Of a DNA stretch of 46,765 bases, positions 15,729-25,301 are shown piece by piece. Position 1 is the stretch's first letter. Each line of letters starts with the position of its first letter. The position numbers and the translations under genes were made by a program. Source of the DNA: Chloroflexi bacterium 54-19 (GTDB lineage Bacteria; Chloroflexota; Chloroflexia; Chloroheliales; Chloroheliaceae); contig MKTJ01000025.1 in assembly GCA_001898225.1 (NCBI GenBank), positions 143,221 through 189,985 on the forward strand. Direction: 5' to 3'. Below the pieces are notes generated by a model. It was given only the letters and a program-made list of their open reading frames with translations, was not told where the DNA came from and did no database searches.

Positions 15729-16391
15729 ATGCAGCCGCCTGTAGAAGTCCAAAACTTATGTCAGCGTTATCTGGAAAAGGTAAGACACGCTCCCGAATAC
15801 GAACTCATGGATGAAGACAGGCTGGAAATTTACCTCAAATTTGGACATTCCCTAATATTAAATAACTCTACTTCCATCAGGTTGCCCGATTTTACAAAGG
15901 CAGATTTTGTACTTTGCTGGTTAGCATTTTTAACGGCTAAGAAAGTTAGTTTTATTTGTAAAAGGAAATCCGTCTTTTCAGAATGGGATGATACAAGCGA
16001 AGCAGAAGAAGTCAAAAATATTTTACGGGCTGTCCAGGCTTATTTAAACAAGAGAATGACTTTTGATGAAGCAAATAACGTTTTGCAAGAACACTGGTTT
16101 TTCTACCGACCAGATATAACTTATGATGTCTTGTGTGCCTGGCGTGCTTCAATGAATGTTCTCGAAATTACCCTATTTGGGAAAGATTATTACGTTGAAT
16201 TAGTGCCAGGCTTTGATACGTTTACTATTCAAGCGGTCGAAGCATATACTGTTATAGATTATAATTTGCCGGGCGAAGGTGATGAAGATGAACCCCCAAT
16301 TCCTTTGGACTATGACATAAGTAAGCGATTAAGGTTCTGGGAATGGTGGCTAATCGAAGCAATTCCCCAGGCCTGGGAATTAGTAAATTAG
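15729..16391 (+). CDS. Hypothetical AT-rich orphan protein
   Basis: ATG 15729 has ACAGG seven bases upstream. The open frame extends back to ATG 15663, but that would translate the repeat at 15673-15715, so I reject the longer form. The 220-residue product is rich in aromatic and acidic residues (FCDLW-type helices, EGDEDEPPIPLDYD near the C-terminus), with no signal peptide and no membrane helix. I do not recognise a domain. Its base composition is visibly more AT-rich than its neighbours (codons such as TTA, AAA, ATA), which suggests a separate origin. Confidence 0.7.
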   Translation: MQPPVEVQNLCQRYLEKVRHAPEYELMDEDRLEIYLKFGHSLILNNSTSIRLPDFTKADFVLCWLAFLTAKKVSFICKRKSVFSEWDDTSEAEEVKNILRAVQAYLNKRMTFDEANNVLQEHWFFYRPDITYDVLCAWRASMNVLEITLFGKDYYVELVPGFDTFTIQAVEAYTVIDYNLPGEGDEDEPPIPLDYDISKRLRFWEWWLIEAIPQAWELVN

Positions 16392-16430
16392 CATACCTGG
16401 CTAAAAACGAAATTTGTAGAGGAGTCATTC

Positions 16431-16856
16431 ATGAGTGATAACGGGCAGGAAAATTGCATCTTTTGTAAAATTGTGGCCGGGGAACTCCCTTCGGCTAAAG
16501 TCTACGAAGACGACACAGTATTGGCCTTTTTGAATTTGCAACAGGCCAATCCCGGCCATACCCTGGTCGTGCCTAAAGAGCATCACCGCAATATTTTCGA
16601 TATTAACGAGGATATTGCCGCCGATATTTCGCGGGTGGCGGTCCGTATCGCCAGGGCTATCAAGACCGCCTTCCAGCCCGAAGGGATGAACACCCTGCAA
16701 AACAGCGAACCGGCGGCCATGCAGAGCGTCTTTCATTACCACCTGCACCTCATTCCGCGCTACCACGGGGACGACTTGCTGGCCTTTGCCCACGCCCCGG
16801 CAGCGACCCCGGACACCCTTGGCACCAACGCCGCCAGGATAAAAGCAGCGCTTTAG
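16431..16856 (+). CDS. HIT (histidine triad) family protein
   Basis: The histidine triad HYHLHL (His102, 104, 106) is the nucleotide-binding and catalytic motif of Hint-type hydrolases, which cleave nucleoside phosphoramidates or AMP-lysine-like bonds. CIFC near the N-terminus (Cys9, Cys12) is the zinc pair seen in many bacterial members, and NPGHTLVVPKEHH is the conserved strand and loop before the triad. Length (141) is typical. It has a clear GAGGAG site. Fold-back element C starts three bases after the stop. Confidence 0.94.
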   Translation: MSDNGQENCIFCKIVAGELPSAKVYEDDTVLAFLNLQQANPGHTLVVPKEHHRNIFDINEDIAADISRVAVRIARAIKTAFQPEGMNTLQNSEPAAMQSVFHYHLHLIPRYHGDDLLAFAHAPAATPDTLGTNAARIKAAL

Positions 16857-16858
16857 AA

Positions 16859-17005
16859 AGTGGACAGAGGGCAGAAGCCAGTAGTCAGTTTTAGGATAAC
16901 CGGTTAGAGATTTAGCAATAACATACAATAAGGTTTCTCGTAAAAAGCTTTGGTTGGTCTTAGCGGCACTATTTACTGCCCTCTGACTTCTGCCCTCTGT
17001 CTACT
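16859..17005. repeat. Heptamer fold-back element C
   Basis: Left arm (16859-16889) and right arm (16975-17005) pair almost perfectly when inverted; both are strings of AGAGGGC, AGAAGNC and AGTAGNC heptamers. About 85 bp lies between. It sits between the HIT gene and the enolase promoter. Confidence 0.85.
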
Positions 17006-17015
17006 AAAAACGGGT

Positions 17016-17044
17016 TTGAATCCGGCCCTTTTTTAGTGTAGTAT
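17016..17044 (+). promoter_or_regulatory. Sigma-70-type promoter for enolase
   Basis: TTGAAT is followed by a 17-base spacer and TAGTAT. It starts 11 bp after the right arm of element C and about 105 bp before the enolase start. Confidence 0.6.
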
Positions 17045-17087
17045 TACTCAATGGTAACGAGGTAAAGTGGGAAGTTTCAGGAGCTAG

Positions 17088-18449
<1,362 letters not shown>

Positions 18450-18460
18450 GAATAGGAAAT

Positions 18461-18588
18461 AACGTACACCCTAAAGGGCGCGTTGAACGTTGAACGTAAG
18501 CTGGTACAGACCAGGGTTAGCAAAATGCTAATCCTGGCCGCCAGTAGACGTTCTTAACGTTTAACGTTGTCTCGTTCAACGTTGAACG
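18461..18588. repeat. GTTGAACG-family repeats, copies 3a and 3b, with a central hairpin
   Basis: Copy 3a (18461-18498) carries CACCCTAAAGGGCGCGTTGA and two GTTGAACG words. Copy 3b (18547-18588) has AACGTTTAACGTTG and TCGTTCAACGTTGAACG. Between them CCAGGGTTAGCA pairs with TGCTAATCCTGG (18511-18537), a strong hairpin without a T-run that could protect or end the enolase mRNA. Confidence 0.7.
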
Positions 18589-18602
18589 GAAAATGAGTTT
18601 CT

Positions 18603-19670
18603 ATGAGCAGTAAAAAACCCACCGCTATCATAACCAGCGCCCGTTACCAGGACCACCAGACCGGCAGGCATCCCGAAAACCGGAGCCGGGCGGTTGCCCT
18701 GCACGAGTTGGCCGGGAAATTATTGACCGAGGAGGCCGACCGCTTTTCCGGTCTTGACCCGGTTGAAGTCGATTTGGCGCGTCTTGAGGCGGTCCACGCT
18801 CCGCGTTACGTGGCGGCGTTGGAAAGGTTTTGCCGGGCCGGGGGCGGGAAAATTGACCTTAACACCACCGTTTCCCCGGCCTCGTATGACGTGGCTTTGC
18901 TGGCGGCGGGCGGTTTGTTGCAGGGCGTGGACGCAGTGATGGCGGGTGAAGCGGCCAACGCTTTTGCCCTGGTCCGGCCACCGGGCCACCACGCCGTCGC
19001 CAACAGTTCGGAAGGTTTTTGCCTTTTTAATAACGTGGCGGTAGCGGCCAAATATCTGCTCGACCACTACGGCCTCGACCGGGTGCTTATCGTGGATTGG
19101 GATGTCCATCACGGCAACGGCACCCAGGACATGTTTTACGACGACCCCAGGGTGCTTTTCTTCAGCAGCCACCAGTACCCGCTCTATCCCGGTAGCGGGC
19201 GGCTGGCGGAAACCGGCGAAGGCAAAGGCCGGGGTTATAACTGGAACTTGCCTCTACCGGCGGGCTGCGGCGACGACGTTTTATTCCGCGCTTTCGACAT
19301 GCTGCTCGAACCGGCAGTCGAGAGATTCCGGCCCCAGTTCGTGCTGGTCTCCGCCGGGTATGACGGCCATTGGCGCGACCCCCTGGGCGGTTTGAACCTG
19401 ACCGCGGCCGGGTACGCCTCCCTGACCGGGCGTTTGAAGGAACTGACAGCCACCTACTGCCAGGGCAAAATGGCCCTGACGCTGGAAGGTGGTTACGATT
19501 TGACGGCTTTGACCGGGTCGGTCGAAGCGACTTTGCGGGTTCTCGCGGGGGACACTCCCCAGGCGGCCAGCCGGGCGGATGAGGCCGGGCCGGGGCCGGG
19601 CGGCTATTCGCCGGAGGTCAGCCTGCTCCAGGATATTTTCCATGAAGCTCGCCAGCTTCATAAACTCTAA
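18603..19670 (+). CDS. Histone deacetylase family protein (AcuC/HdaH-like amidohydrolase)
   Basis: Members are zinc-dependent hydrolases that remove acetyl groups from lysines, acetylpolyamines or similar amides. The active-site signatures are intact: RPPGHHA with the catalytic His pair (129-130), DWDVHHGNGTQ with zinc ligands Asp167 and His169, and a further conserved SAGYDGH region. LEGGYD near the C-terminus carries the usual glycine-rich loop and is followed by a dispensable tail. Length (355) fits bacterial class II-like enzymes. A native substrate cannot be named. No acetyltransferase partner lies next to it. Confidence 0.93.
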   Translation: MSSKKPTAIITSARYQDHQTGRHPENRSRAVALHELAGKLLTEEADRFSGLDPVEVDLARLEAVHAPRYVAALERFCRAGGGKIDLNTTVSPASYDVALLAAGGLLQGVDAVMAGEAANAFALVRPPGHHAVANSSEGFCLFNNVAVAAKYLLDHYGLDRVLIVDWDVHHGNGTQDMFYDDPRVLFFSSHQYPLYPGSGRLAETGEGKGRGYNWNLPLPAGCGDDVLFRAFDMLLEPAVERFRPQFVLVSAGYDGHWRDPLGGLNLTAAGYASLTGRLKELTATYCQGKMALTLEGGYDLTALTGSVEATLRVLAGDTPQAASRADEAGPGPGGYSPEVSLLQDIFHEARQLHKL

Positions 19671-19735
19671 TTTATTTTTCTTTTCGCACTCATTATCTTT
19701 TATCCAATCTCTTTCGCTAAAAAGGAATTAACTTG

Positions 19736-20911
19736 ATGGAAGCAGGACGCAGTTACCGGGAAGATGACACCCTTAAAAGGGGTGAGGCGCAAATCTACCA
19801 GCTACAGCAGCAGGTAGACGAGTTGCGGCGCTTGTTGCGTGAGCAGATGGCGCGCCAGAACAGCATGGAAGAATATTTGAAGCAGGGCCAGACCGCTATC
19901 GTCACGGTGCGCGACCAGGTCGATAAACAGACCGCCGAGTTTCACCAGGCTTTCCAGGTGCGGGTGCTGGAAGAACACCGCATCAAGCAGGAACTGGCCG
20001 AACTTCAGGTCCGCAGCAACGAGCCGATTAAACCCCTGCGCGAACTGCGTTCCCAGATTAACCAGTTGTTCGAGCAGCGCCGCCGCGAGGGTGAGCAGGT
20101 CGGGATTGATAAACAGGCCGTCGAAAAGGTCGCCGCCATGTCCCGCGATACCCAGTCGCACATCGGGCGGTTGGACGGCCACATCAAGGACTTGCGCGAG
20201 GCCGTCAAGATTACCGCCAACGCCCAGGAGTTCTACCAGCGCGAGTTGGAACGCCTGATGGAAATCATCCACAACTGGGAAGGCTCGGTCCGGCGCCTGG
20301 GTGAGGAATTCCGCGAGGAAATCAAAGGCTTGCGGGCCGAGGTCCAGTTGTTCACCAACCGGATTGCCCGCCTGGAAGACTTGCAGCGCCAGGATAGCGC
20401 CCGCATCGAGGAATTTCCGCCGGTCTTTGACGTGCTGCGCCAGGAAGACGAGCGGATTATGGCAAACGTGGTCCGCACCGAAAAGGTCTATAACGAGCGC
20501 GTGGCCGTTATCCAGGACCGTATCGAAGAAATCCGCCAGCAGACCGAGACCCAGTTCTTTAACATCAACCAGTTGTTCTCCGGCCAGGCCGATAGCGATA
20601 ATGTCCGCTTTATCCAGCTTGACGACCGGATTCGGATTACCGATGCGATTGTGCAGGACATTCAACTGCGGATTGAGCAGATACGCCAGGTCAGCGAGGC
20701 CGAACTGGCCGAGGTCTACAAGTTACAGGAGGCGGTTATCGCCACTTCGCTCGAACACGCCCAGGCCGAGTACGACATGGTCCGTCAGTTCCGGGCCAAG
20801 ACTCAGGCCCAGGGCCTGGAAGGGCGGCGTTCGGGCCGCAACCGCCGGTCACGCCAGGAATTCCCCCGCGACATGGACGACCATTCCAATCAGGACGACA
20901 CCCTGATATAA
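19736..20911 (+). CDS. Long coiled-coil protein, function unknown
   Basis: The 391-residue product is almost entirely heptad-patterned helix rich in Glu, Gln, Arg and Leu (for example IYQLQQQVDELRRLLREQM and EIRQQTETQFFNINQLFSG). It has no signal peptide and no membrane helix. The C-terminus turns basic and then acidic (GRRSGRNRRSRQEFPRDMDD). Such proteins are often structural or scaffold elements, but no family is recognised. ATG 19736 has AAGGA nine bases upstream; TTG 19733 is directly before it. Its 3' end overlaps the converging glycosyltransferase gene by 22 bp. Confidence 0.8.
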   Translation: MEAGRSYREDDTLKRGEAQIYQLQQQVDELRRLLREQMARQNSMEEYLKQGQTAIVTVRDQVDKQTAEFHQAFQVRVLEEHRIKQELAELQVRSNEPIKPLRELRSQINQLFEQRRREGEQVGIDKQAVEKVAAMSRDTQSHIGRLDGHIKDLREAVKITANAQEFYQRELERLMEIIHNWEGSVRRLGEEFREEIKGLRAEVQLFTNRIARLEDLQRQDSARIEEFPPVFDVLRQEDERIMANVVRTEKVYNERVAVIQDRIEEIRQQTETQFFNINQLFSGQADSDNVRFIQLDDRIRITDAIVQDIQLRIEQIRQVSEAELAEVYKLQEAVIATSLEHAQAEYDMVRQFRAKTQAQGLEGRRSGRNRRSRQEFPRDMDDHSNQDDTLI

Positions 20912-22038
20912 ATTTCTTCCAGCCGGTCAGCCAGCCTGGTCAGGCCAAACTCGGCGCGGGCGCGTTCGTGCCCGCGCTTTCCCATTTCTTCTCTTAACTT
21001 GGGGTCGGCCAGCAGTTTGTTGATGGCAGTCGCCAGGGCCGGTGGGTCGGCGGGCGGCACCACCAGGCCGGTTTCGCCATCCTGATTGACATAACTCGTC
21101 CCGGTGCCAAGTTCGGTGGAGACCACCGGTTTGCCGGAAGCCATCGCCTCGACCTGGACGAGGCCGAAGGCTTCGCTCCTTTCGCAGGCGGGAAGCACGA
21201 AAATATCGGTCCCGGCGTAGTAGGCGGGCAGTTCGGTGTCGCTTACTTCCCCGGCGAAGATCACCCGTTCGCCCAGGTCCAACCGGGCCACCATTTCCCG
21301 CAAGGCCGCTTCCTGCGGCCCCACCCCCACGATAACCAGCCGCGCCGCCGGGTCTATCTGCGGCATGGCTTCGACCAAATATTGCAGCCCCTTGTAATAG
21401 CGCAGCCGCCCCGTAAAGAGCAGCAGCGGGCCGGGTTTGGTTTTTATATCGGCCAGCAAAGTTGGGACCGCTTCGGGCGGGTTCTCGAATGGTTCGAGCG
21501 GGATACCGAGCGGGACCGCCAGGCATCTGGCTTTGAGCGGTCTTAAAAAGGGCGAACTCTCGATATAGTTCGGGCTGGACGCGATTATCAGGTTCACCCG
21601 GCGCAGGGTCGCCCGCAGGAAGGGGCCGTAGAAAAAGCCCAGCTTTTTTTGCTTGATGATGTCGCTCTGGTAGGTCAGGACGGTAGCGGGACGGCCAAAC
21701 CTGGGCAGGAAAGAGCCGAACAGCCAGGCCAGTTCGCCGGGCGGGTAGGGCGCCTGGAGGTGGACCACGTCAGGCCGTCTGGTTTTGGAAAAGAGCCGCC
21801 GCCAGTATTCCCAGGCCAGGCGCGGGCTGATGGGCGCGGACGATAAATTGACCCAGCGGGCCGTTTTCAGGACCGGGACGCCGTTAATCGTTTCGCGGCG
21901 AGTGTGGCGGTCCCGGCTCGTCACCAGCACCTCGACCTTGTGGCCGCGCTGCCGCATGGCTTCGGCCAGGTGGCGGGTATGGTTCTCGATGCCGCCCAGC
22001 ACCGGGTAATAATCTTTGTAGATGTAAAGAATTTTCAT
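20890..22038 (-). CDS. Glycosyltransferase family 4 protein
   Basis: The product is a GT-B fold retaining glycosyltransferase. The N-terminal domain opens MKILYIYKDYYPVLGGIENH, the usual acceptor-side loop. The C-terminal nucleotide-sugar domain shows PGPLLLFTGRLRYYKGLQYL and the E-x7-E motif in ERSEAFGLVQVEAMASGKPVV. It starts six bases after the stop of the upstream glycosyltransferase (22045), so both are probably one operon, acting on an envelope glycan or glycolipid. Donor and acceptor are not predictable here. The end overlaps the coiled-coil gene on the other strand. Confidence 0.92.
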   Translation of the reverse strand: MKILYIYKDYYPVLGGIENHTRHLAEAMRQRGHKVEVLVTSRDRHTRRETINGVPVLKTARWVNLSSAPISPRLAWEYWRRLFSKTRRPDVVHLQAPYPPGELAWLFGSFLPRFGRPATVLTYQSDIIKQKKLGFFYGPFLRATLRRVNLIIASSPNYIESSPFLRPLKARCLAVPLGIPLEPFENPPEAVPTLLADIKTKPGPLLLFTGRLRYYKGLQYLVEAMPQIDPAARLVIVGVGPQEAALREMVARLDLGERVIFAGEVSDTELPAYYAGTDIFVLPACERSEAFGLVQVEAMASGKPVVSTELGTGTSYVNQDGETGLVVPPADPPALATAINKLLADPKLREEMGKRGHERARAEFGLTRLADRLEEIYIRVSS

Positions 22039-22044
22039 TGGTTT

Positions 22045-23211
22045 TTATTTTTTAGAGGATAGTTCTTTGTAAACCGCCAGGGTCTTTTCCGCCGCCTGTT
22101 GCCAGCTAAAAAGGCGGGCACGTGCCAGCCCCTTTTGTCGCAATTCCTCACTTTGTCCTAAACCTTCCCCGATAGCCGTACTTATAGCCGCCACGTTTTC
22201 CGCCGGGAAATAGAGGGCCGCCTCCCCGGCCACCTCCGGCAGGGACGAATTGTCGGCGCAAATCACGGGCGCGCCGGAAGCCATTGCTTCCAGGACCGGC
22301 AGGCCGAACCCTTCGTAAAGGCTCGGAAAGACAAAGAGGGTCGCGCAGGCGTAGAGGCCCGGTAAATCGCTTTCGGCAATCTCGCCTCGGAATTCGACTT
22401 GCTCCATTATACCGAGTTGGCGGGCCTTCTCGCGCAAATCCCCGGCGTAACGCGCATCCTCTTTCCCGGCCAGGATTAGCCGGATGGTGTCGCCGGACTG
22501 GTCCCGGTAGAGCTTGAAGGCTTCCAGCAGGCGGGCCAAATTCTTGTGCGGTTTGTTGATGCCGACATAGAGCAGGTAGCGCTTCGGCAGGTTTAAGCGG
22601 GACCGGGCGGCGGCCTGTTCCGCCGGGTCGAGGGGCCGGAAACTTGGGGAAACGCCGTGCGGGATTACCCGGATTTTGGCCGGGTTGACGCCGTAAAGTT
22701 GTTCGATGTCGCGGGCGGCGGCCTGGGATACCGTGATAATCTTTTTGGAGGTAAGAAGGGCCAGCCGGGTCGTTACGGCAAAGGCCAGGCGGGTCTTGCG
22801 CGAGGGCATCGCGCCGGGCAAGCGGGCATTGATAACGTCATGGACGGTCAGGACGGTGGGACGGGGTAGCAAATAAGGCCGGAGGTAGTAGGGGGCGTGC
22901 CAGGCCCCGTAATGACCCCGCAGGGCCGGAAAGAAGAAGCGGTATTGCTCGGCCAGGCTAAAAGGCCGGGCGGAAGTCTCTTTCAAGGTAATTTTCCTCG
23001 GAAAGCGGGCAGCCAGGGCGGGCAGGTCGTAGCGGGGTGTTGTCTGGGAAAGGTTGTAAAAGAGGGTCAGGTGCGGCCCTTCCGGTAGCGCGGCCAGCGC
23101 CTCGGCCAGGTGGTAGACATAGCGCCCGATGCCGGGGAAATGTTCCTGGACATAGCGGGCGTCAAGGGCGACCCTTAACGGCCTCGCCGCTTTACCGGAA
23201 GGATTTTCCAT
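22045..23211 (-). CDS. Glycosyltransferase family 4 protein (second copy)
   Basis: A GT-B enzyme with N-terminal LRVALDARYVQEHFPGIGRY, the linker strand KRYLLYVGINKPHKNLARLL and the E-x7-E block EGFGLPVLEAMASGAPVICA. The architecture resembles mannosyl- or rhamnosyltransferases used in surface polysaccharide or glycolipid assembly. Only three bases separate its ATG from the thymidine kinase stop, so it is likely read from the tdk transcript and translated by coupling. Exact sugar unknown. Confidence 0.92.
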   Translation of the reverse strand: MENPSGKAARPLRVALDARYVQEHFPGIGRYVYHLAEALAALPEGPHLTLFYNLSQTTPRYDLPALAARFPRKITLKETSARPFSLAEQYRFFFPALRGHYGAWHAPYYLRPYLLPRPTVLTVHDVINARLPGAMPSRKTRLAFAVTTRLALLTSKKIITVSQAAARDIEQLYGVNPAKIRVIPHGVSPSFRPLDPAEQAAARSRLNLPKRYLLYVGINKPHKNLARLLEAFKLYRDQSGDTIRLILAGKEDARYAGDLREKARQLGIMEQVEFRGEIAESDLPGLYACATLFVFPSLYEGFGLPVLEAMASGAPVICADNSSLPEVAGEAALYFPAENVAAISTAIGEGLGQSEELRQKGLARARLFSWQQAAEKTLAVYKELSSKK

Positions 23212-23214
23212 CTT

Positions 23215-23919
23215 TTATAGCGTGGGGGCTTCCTCGCTTACCACCGGGGCGGCTTCGACTGCGGGCTGTTCGCCGGAGACTTTCCCGGCCTCGCGGCCCG
23301 GCACCTCGTGGTGTCTGCGGCAGCGCGCCTCGTAGTTCTCGGTAGCCCCGACCAGGATAATCGGGTCGTGGAAGCTGGCGGGCTGGCCGTTGATAAGGCG
23401 CTGGGTCCGGCTGGCGGGCGAACCACAAACCAGGCAAATCGCCTGGAGCTTATCTACCTGCTCGGCTTCGGCCAGGAGTTGGGGCATCGGGCCAAAGGGT
23501 TCACCCCGGAAATCCTGGTCAAGCCCGGCCACGATAACCCGCTGCCCGGCGTCGGCCCGTTCCCGGCAGAAATCGAGCAACTCCTCGTTAAAAAATTGGG
23601 CCTCGTCAATCGCCACGACCTCGGCATCGTCGCGGACAAACTGGCGCATCTGGCTGACGTCCTGGACCGGGGCGGCGCTGTAATAACTCCCGGCGTGCGA
23701 GGCCACCTGGACCGCGTCGTAACGGTCATCAATGCTCGGCTTGAAAACCTGGACCACCTGGCGGGCGATAACGGCCCGTTTAATCCGGCGAATGAGTTCT
23801 TCGGTCTTACCGCTAAACATGCTGCCGCAGATAACTTCAATCCAACCGCCCTGTTCTTCGCGGGTATACATGTGGAGGCGTTGCCTTTCTTGCTGGTTAA
23901 ACTTATCCTTTAGCGCCAT
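23215..23919 (-). CDS. tdk: Thymidine kinase
   Basis: Tdk phosphorylates thymidine to dTMP in nucleotide salvage. It has the P-loop [14 protein letters not shown], the Walker B-like DEAQFF, and the zinc-binding lid cysteines in [13 protein letters not shown] and CRRHHEV. I chose ATG 23919 because GAAAGGG lies six bases upstream, giving 234 residues; the open frame extends 20 residues further but has no ribosome-binding site there. The C-terminus carries a short Glu/Val/Pro tail beyond the zinc site. A terminator-like hairpin at 23941-23976 separates it from rpmE. Confidence 0.95.
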   Translation of the reverse strand: MALKDKFNQQERQRLHMYTREEQGGWIEVICGSMFSGKTEELIRRIKRAVIARQVVQVFKPSIDDRYDAVQVASHAGSYYSAAPVQDVSQMRQFVRDDAEVVAIDEAQFFNEELLDFCRERADAGQRVIVAGLDQDFRGEPFGPMPQLLAEAEQVDKLQAICLVCGSPASRTQRLINGQPASFHDPIILVGATENYEARCRRHHEVPGREAGKVSGEQPAVEAAPVVSEEAPTL

Positions 23920-23940
23920 TATAAGCCCTTTCGTTGAATT

Positions 23941-23976
23941 AAAAAAGGCCGCCCTTCTATTCAAAAGGGGCGGCCT
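23941..23976 (-). terminator. Rho-independent terminator/attenuator between rpmE and tdk
   Basis: On the minus strand AGGCCGCCC pairs with GGGCGGCCT around a 13-base loop and is followed by TTTTT. It ends about 20 bases before the tdk start, so tdk and the glycosyltransferases would depend on readthrough or a hidden promoter. Confidence 0.85.
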
Positions 23977-24041
23977 CATTCCAGTACCACGTGGCGCCCT
24001 CGGCTTACGAGGAGCTTTCGGCTTTTGGGGCCGAGGTAAAA

Positions 24042-24317
24042 CTATTCTTCGTCTTCGGCAGACGTGGTAGCAGCAGCGGCAACAAGCTTCTTGGCCTTGG
24101 CAGCGGTTTCCTTCTGCAACTGCATACGCCGCATGAAGCGGTCTACCTGACCGGCGGTGTCAACGATACGCTGCTCACCGGTATAGAAGGGGTGGCAATG
24201 CGCGCAAAGTTCGACTTTAATCGGCCCTTTGCGGGTCGAGCGGGTTTTGTAGGTAGTGCCACAGGTGCCGCAAACAATGTCGGTTTCCACGTAGCGGGGG
24301 TGAAGACCCTGTTTCAT
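24042..24317 (-). CDS. rpmE: 50S ribosomal protein L31
   Basis: The sequence [20 protein letters not shown] is the L31 N-terminus. It contains CGTCG and [10 protein letters not shown], giving the four-ligand zinc-binding (C+) form. The conserved GRVDRF block is seen as GQVDRFMRR. At 91 residues it is longer than usual because of an Ala/Lys/Glu tail. GAGAGG lies eight bases upstream of the start. It follows rpmA in the same operon, and the rpmE-tdk order is also found in Bacillus. Confidence 0.96.
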   Translation of the reverse strand: MKQGLHPRYVETDIVCGTCGTTYKTRSTRKGPIKVELCAHCHPFYTGEQRIVDTAGQVDRFMRRMQLQKETAAKAKKLVAAAATTSAEDEE

Positions 24318-24353
24318 TTTCTTATATACCTCTCTTTATATTATGCCGGTTGG

Positions 24354-24641
24354 TTAGACCGCCGCAGAGGTTTCCGCAGTGGCGGTTTCCACCGGGTAAA
24401 CGCTGATGCGTTTTTTATCTTTACTATCCCATTCAAATTTGACCGTACCGGCGATAGTAGCAAAGATGGTGTGGTCGCGGCCCAGGCCGACATTTTCGCC
24501 CGGTTTGAATTCGGTGCCGCGCTGGCGGACCAGGATATTCCCGCTTTTAACCAGTTCACCCTCGAATTTTTTGACGCCAAGCATTTTGGGCTTGCTATCG
24601 CGCCCGTTGCGTGAGCTACCTACACCTTTTTTGTGAGCCAT
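24354..24641 (-). CDS. rpmA: 50S ribosomal protein L27
   Basis: L27 sits near the peptidyl-transferase centre. The N-terminus [20 protein letters not shown] and the core [21 protein letters not shown] followed by [17 protein letters not shown] are diagnostic. There is no N-terminal cleavage extension of the Firmicute type, as the protein starts directly MAHKKG. The 95 residues include a short Thr/Ala C-terminal tail. A GAGGAGGG site precedes ATG. rplU lies 83 bp upstream. Confidence 0.97.
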   Translation of the reverse strand: MAHKKGVGSSRNGRDSKPKMLGVKKFEGELVKSGNILVRQRGTEFKPGENVGLGRDHTIFATIAGTVKFEWDSKDKKRISVYPVETATAETSAAV

Positions 24642-24724
24642 AAGGCTTCCCTCCTCTTATATAATCTACGCAGATTAGCCCCAAAAGTTCCGTGGGGGCG
24701 GGGTCTGCCAGTCCTGCCGAGGGC

Positions 24725-25039
24725 CTAGCCCTGCAAAATTTCTTCTACCTTCAAGACGGTCAACTGGGAGCGGTGGCCGCGAGTCTTGCGGTAACGCTTC
24801 TTGGACTTGAACTTGAAGACAACGATTTTTTCGCCTTTGGTCTGCTCAACGATGGTCGCGCGGACGGCGTGACCGGCTACATTCGGGGTGCCGACGGACA
24901 CACCGCTATCGTCGGAAAACAACAAAACGTCTTCCAGACGGACTTCGTCATTGACATTACCGGCGACGTGGTCTACTTTCAAAAGCTGCCCAGGCTCTAC
25001 CCGGTACTGTTTGCCACCTGATTTTACAACCGCAAACAC
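24725..25039 (-). CDS. rplU: 50S ribosomal protein L21
   Basis: The 104-residue protein begins (M)FAVVKSGGKQYRVEPGQLLK and contains the L21 signature KFKSKKRYRKTRGHRSQL near its C-terminus. The start is GTG 25039 with AGGAGG nine bases upstream. It is the first gene of the rplU-rpmA-rpmE group. A perfect-consensus promoter and a structured leader of about 225 bases lie upstream, which suggests autogenous or other leader-level control. Confidence 0.97.
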   Translation of the reverse strand: MFAVVKSGGKQYRVEPGQLLKVDHVAGNVNDEVRLEDVLLFSDDSGVSVGTPNVAGHAVRATIVEQTKGEKIVVFKFKSKKRYRKTRGHRSQLTVLKVEEILQG

Positions 25040-25060
25040 TTGCTGTTCCTCCTGAATCGG

Positions 25061-25204
25061 CCCTGGAAGGGGCCTGTATTGCTGTCCGGTCCAGCGTAAT
25101 CGGCCGGGTTAGCTGGACAATCTTGGTTAAAACTGGCAATTCTCAGGCCGGGAAACCTCTTGCCTCTTAACAAGAAAAGGGAGGGTTTGCGCCCTCTGCC
25201 TGAG
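25061..25204 (-). promoter_or_regulatory. Candidate structured leader RNA of rplU
   Basis: Read on the minus strand, CTCAGGC (25204-25198) pairs with GCCTGAG (25148-25142), closing over two inner hairpins: GAGGG/CCCTC (25196-25181) and TCTTG/CAAGA (about 25177-25160). Downstream are GTCCAGC/GCTGGAC (25118-25089) and GGCCC/GGGCC (about 25076-25061), the last just before the ribosome-binding site. This is all within the untranslated leader from the promoter at 25273-25301. I cannot assign a known family; an r-protein leader is the natural guess. Confidence 0.55.
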
Positions 25205-25272
25205 ATTTCTTCTTAATTTACCTGCCAGCGCCGGGCAAAATGGCCCGAACTTTCATCAAATTGCAGGTAGTT

Positions 25273-25301
25273 ATTATAGAAGTTTTAGCCTGGATTGTCA
25301 A
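25273..25301 (-). promoter_or_regulatory. Perfect-consensus sigma-70 promoter for the rplU operon
   Basis: On the minus strand TTGACA (25301-25296) is followed by exactly 17 bases and TATAAT (25278-25273). Transcription should start near 25266, giving an untranslated leader of about 225 bases. Confidence 0.85.

Noticed and set aside
5571..17005. Spaced short repeats as a CRISPR array
   Set aside because: The heptamer repeats are contiguous or inverted, not direct repeats separated by uniform spacers, and no cas gene is present.
25189..25210. CTCAGGC word as part of a glycine riboswitch
   Set aside because: The short match is not accompanied by the other conserved segments of that riboswitch, and the downstream gene is ribosomal protein L21.
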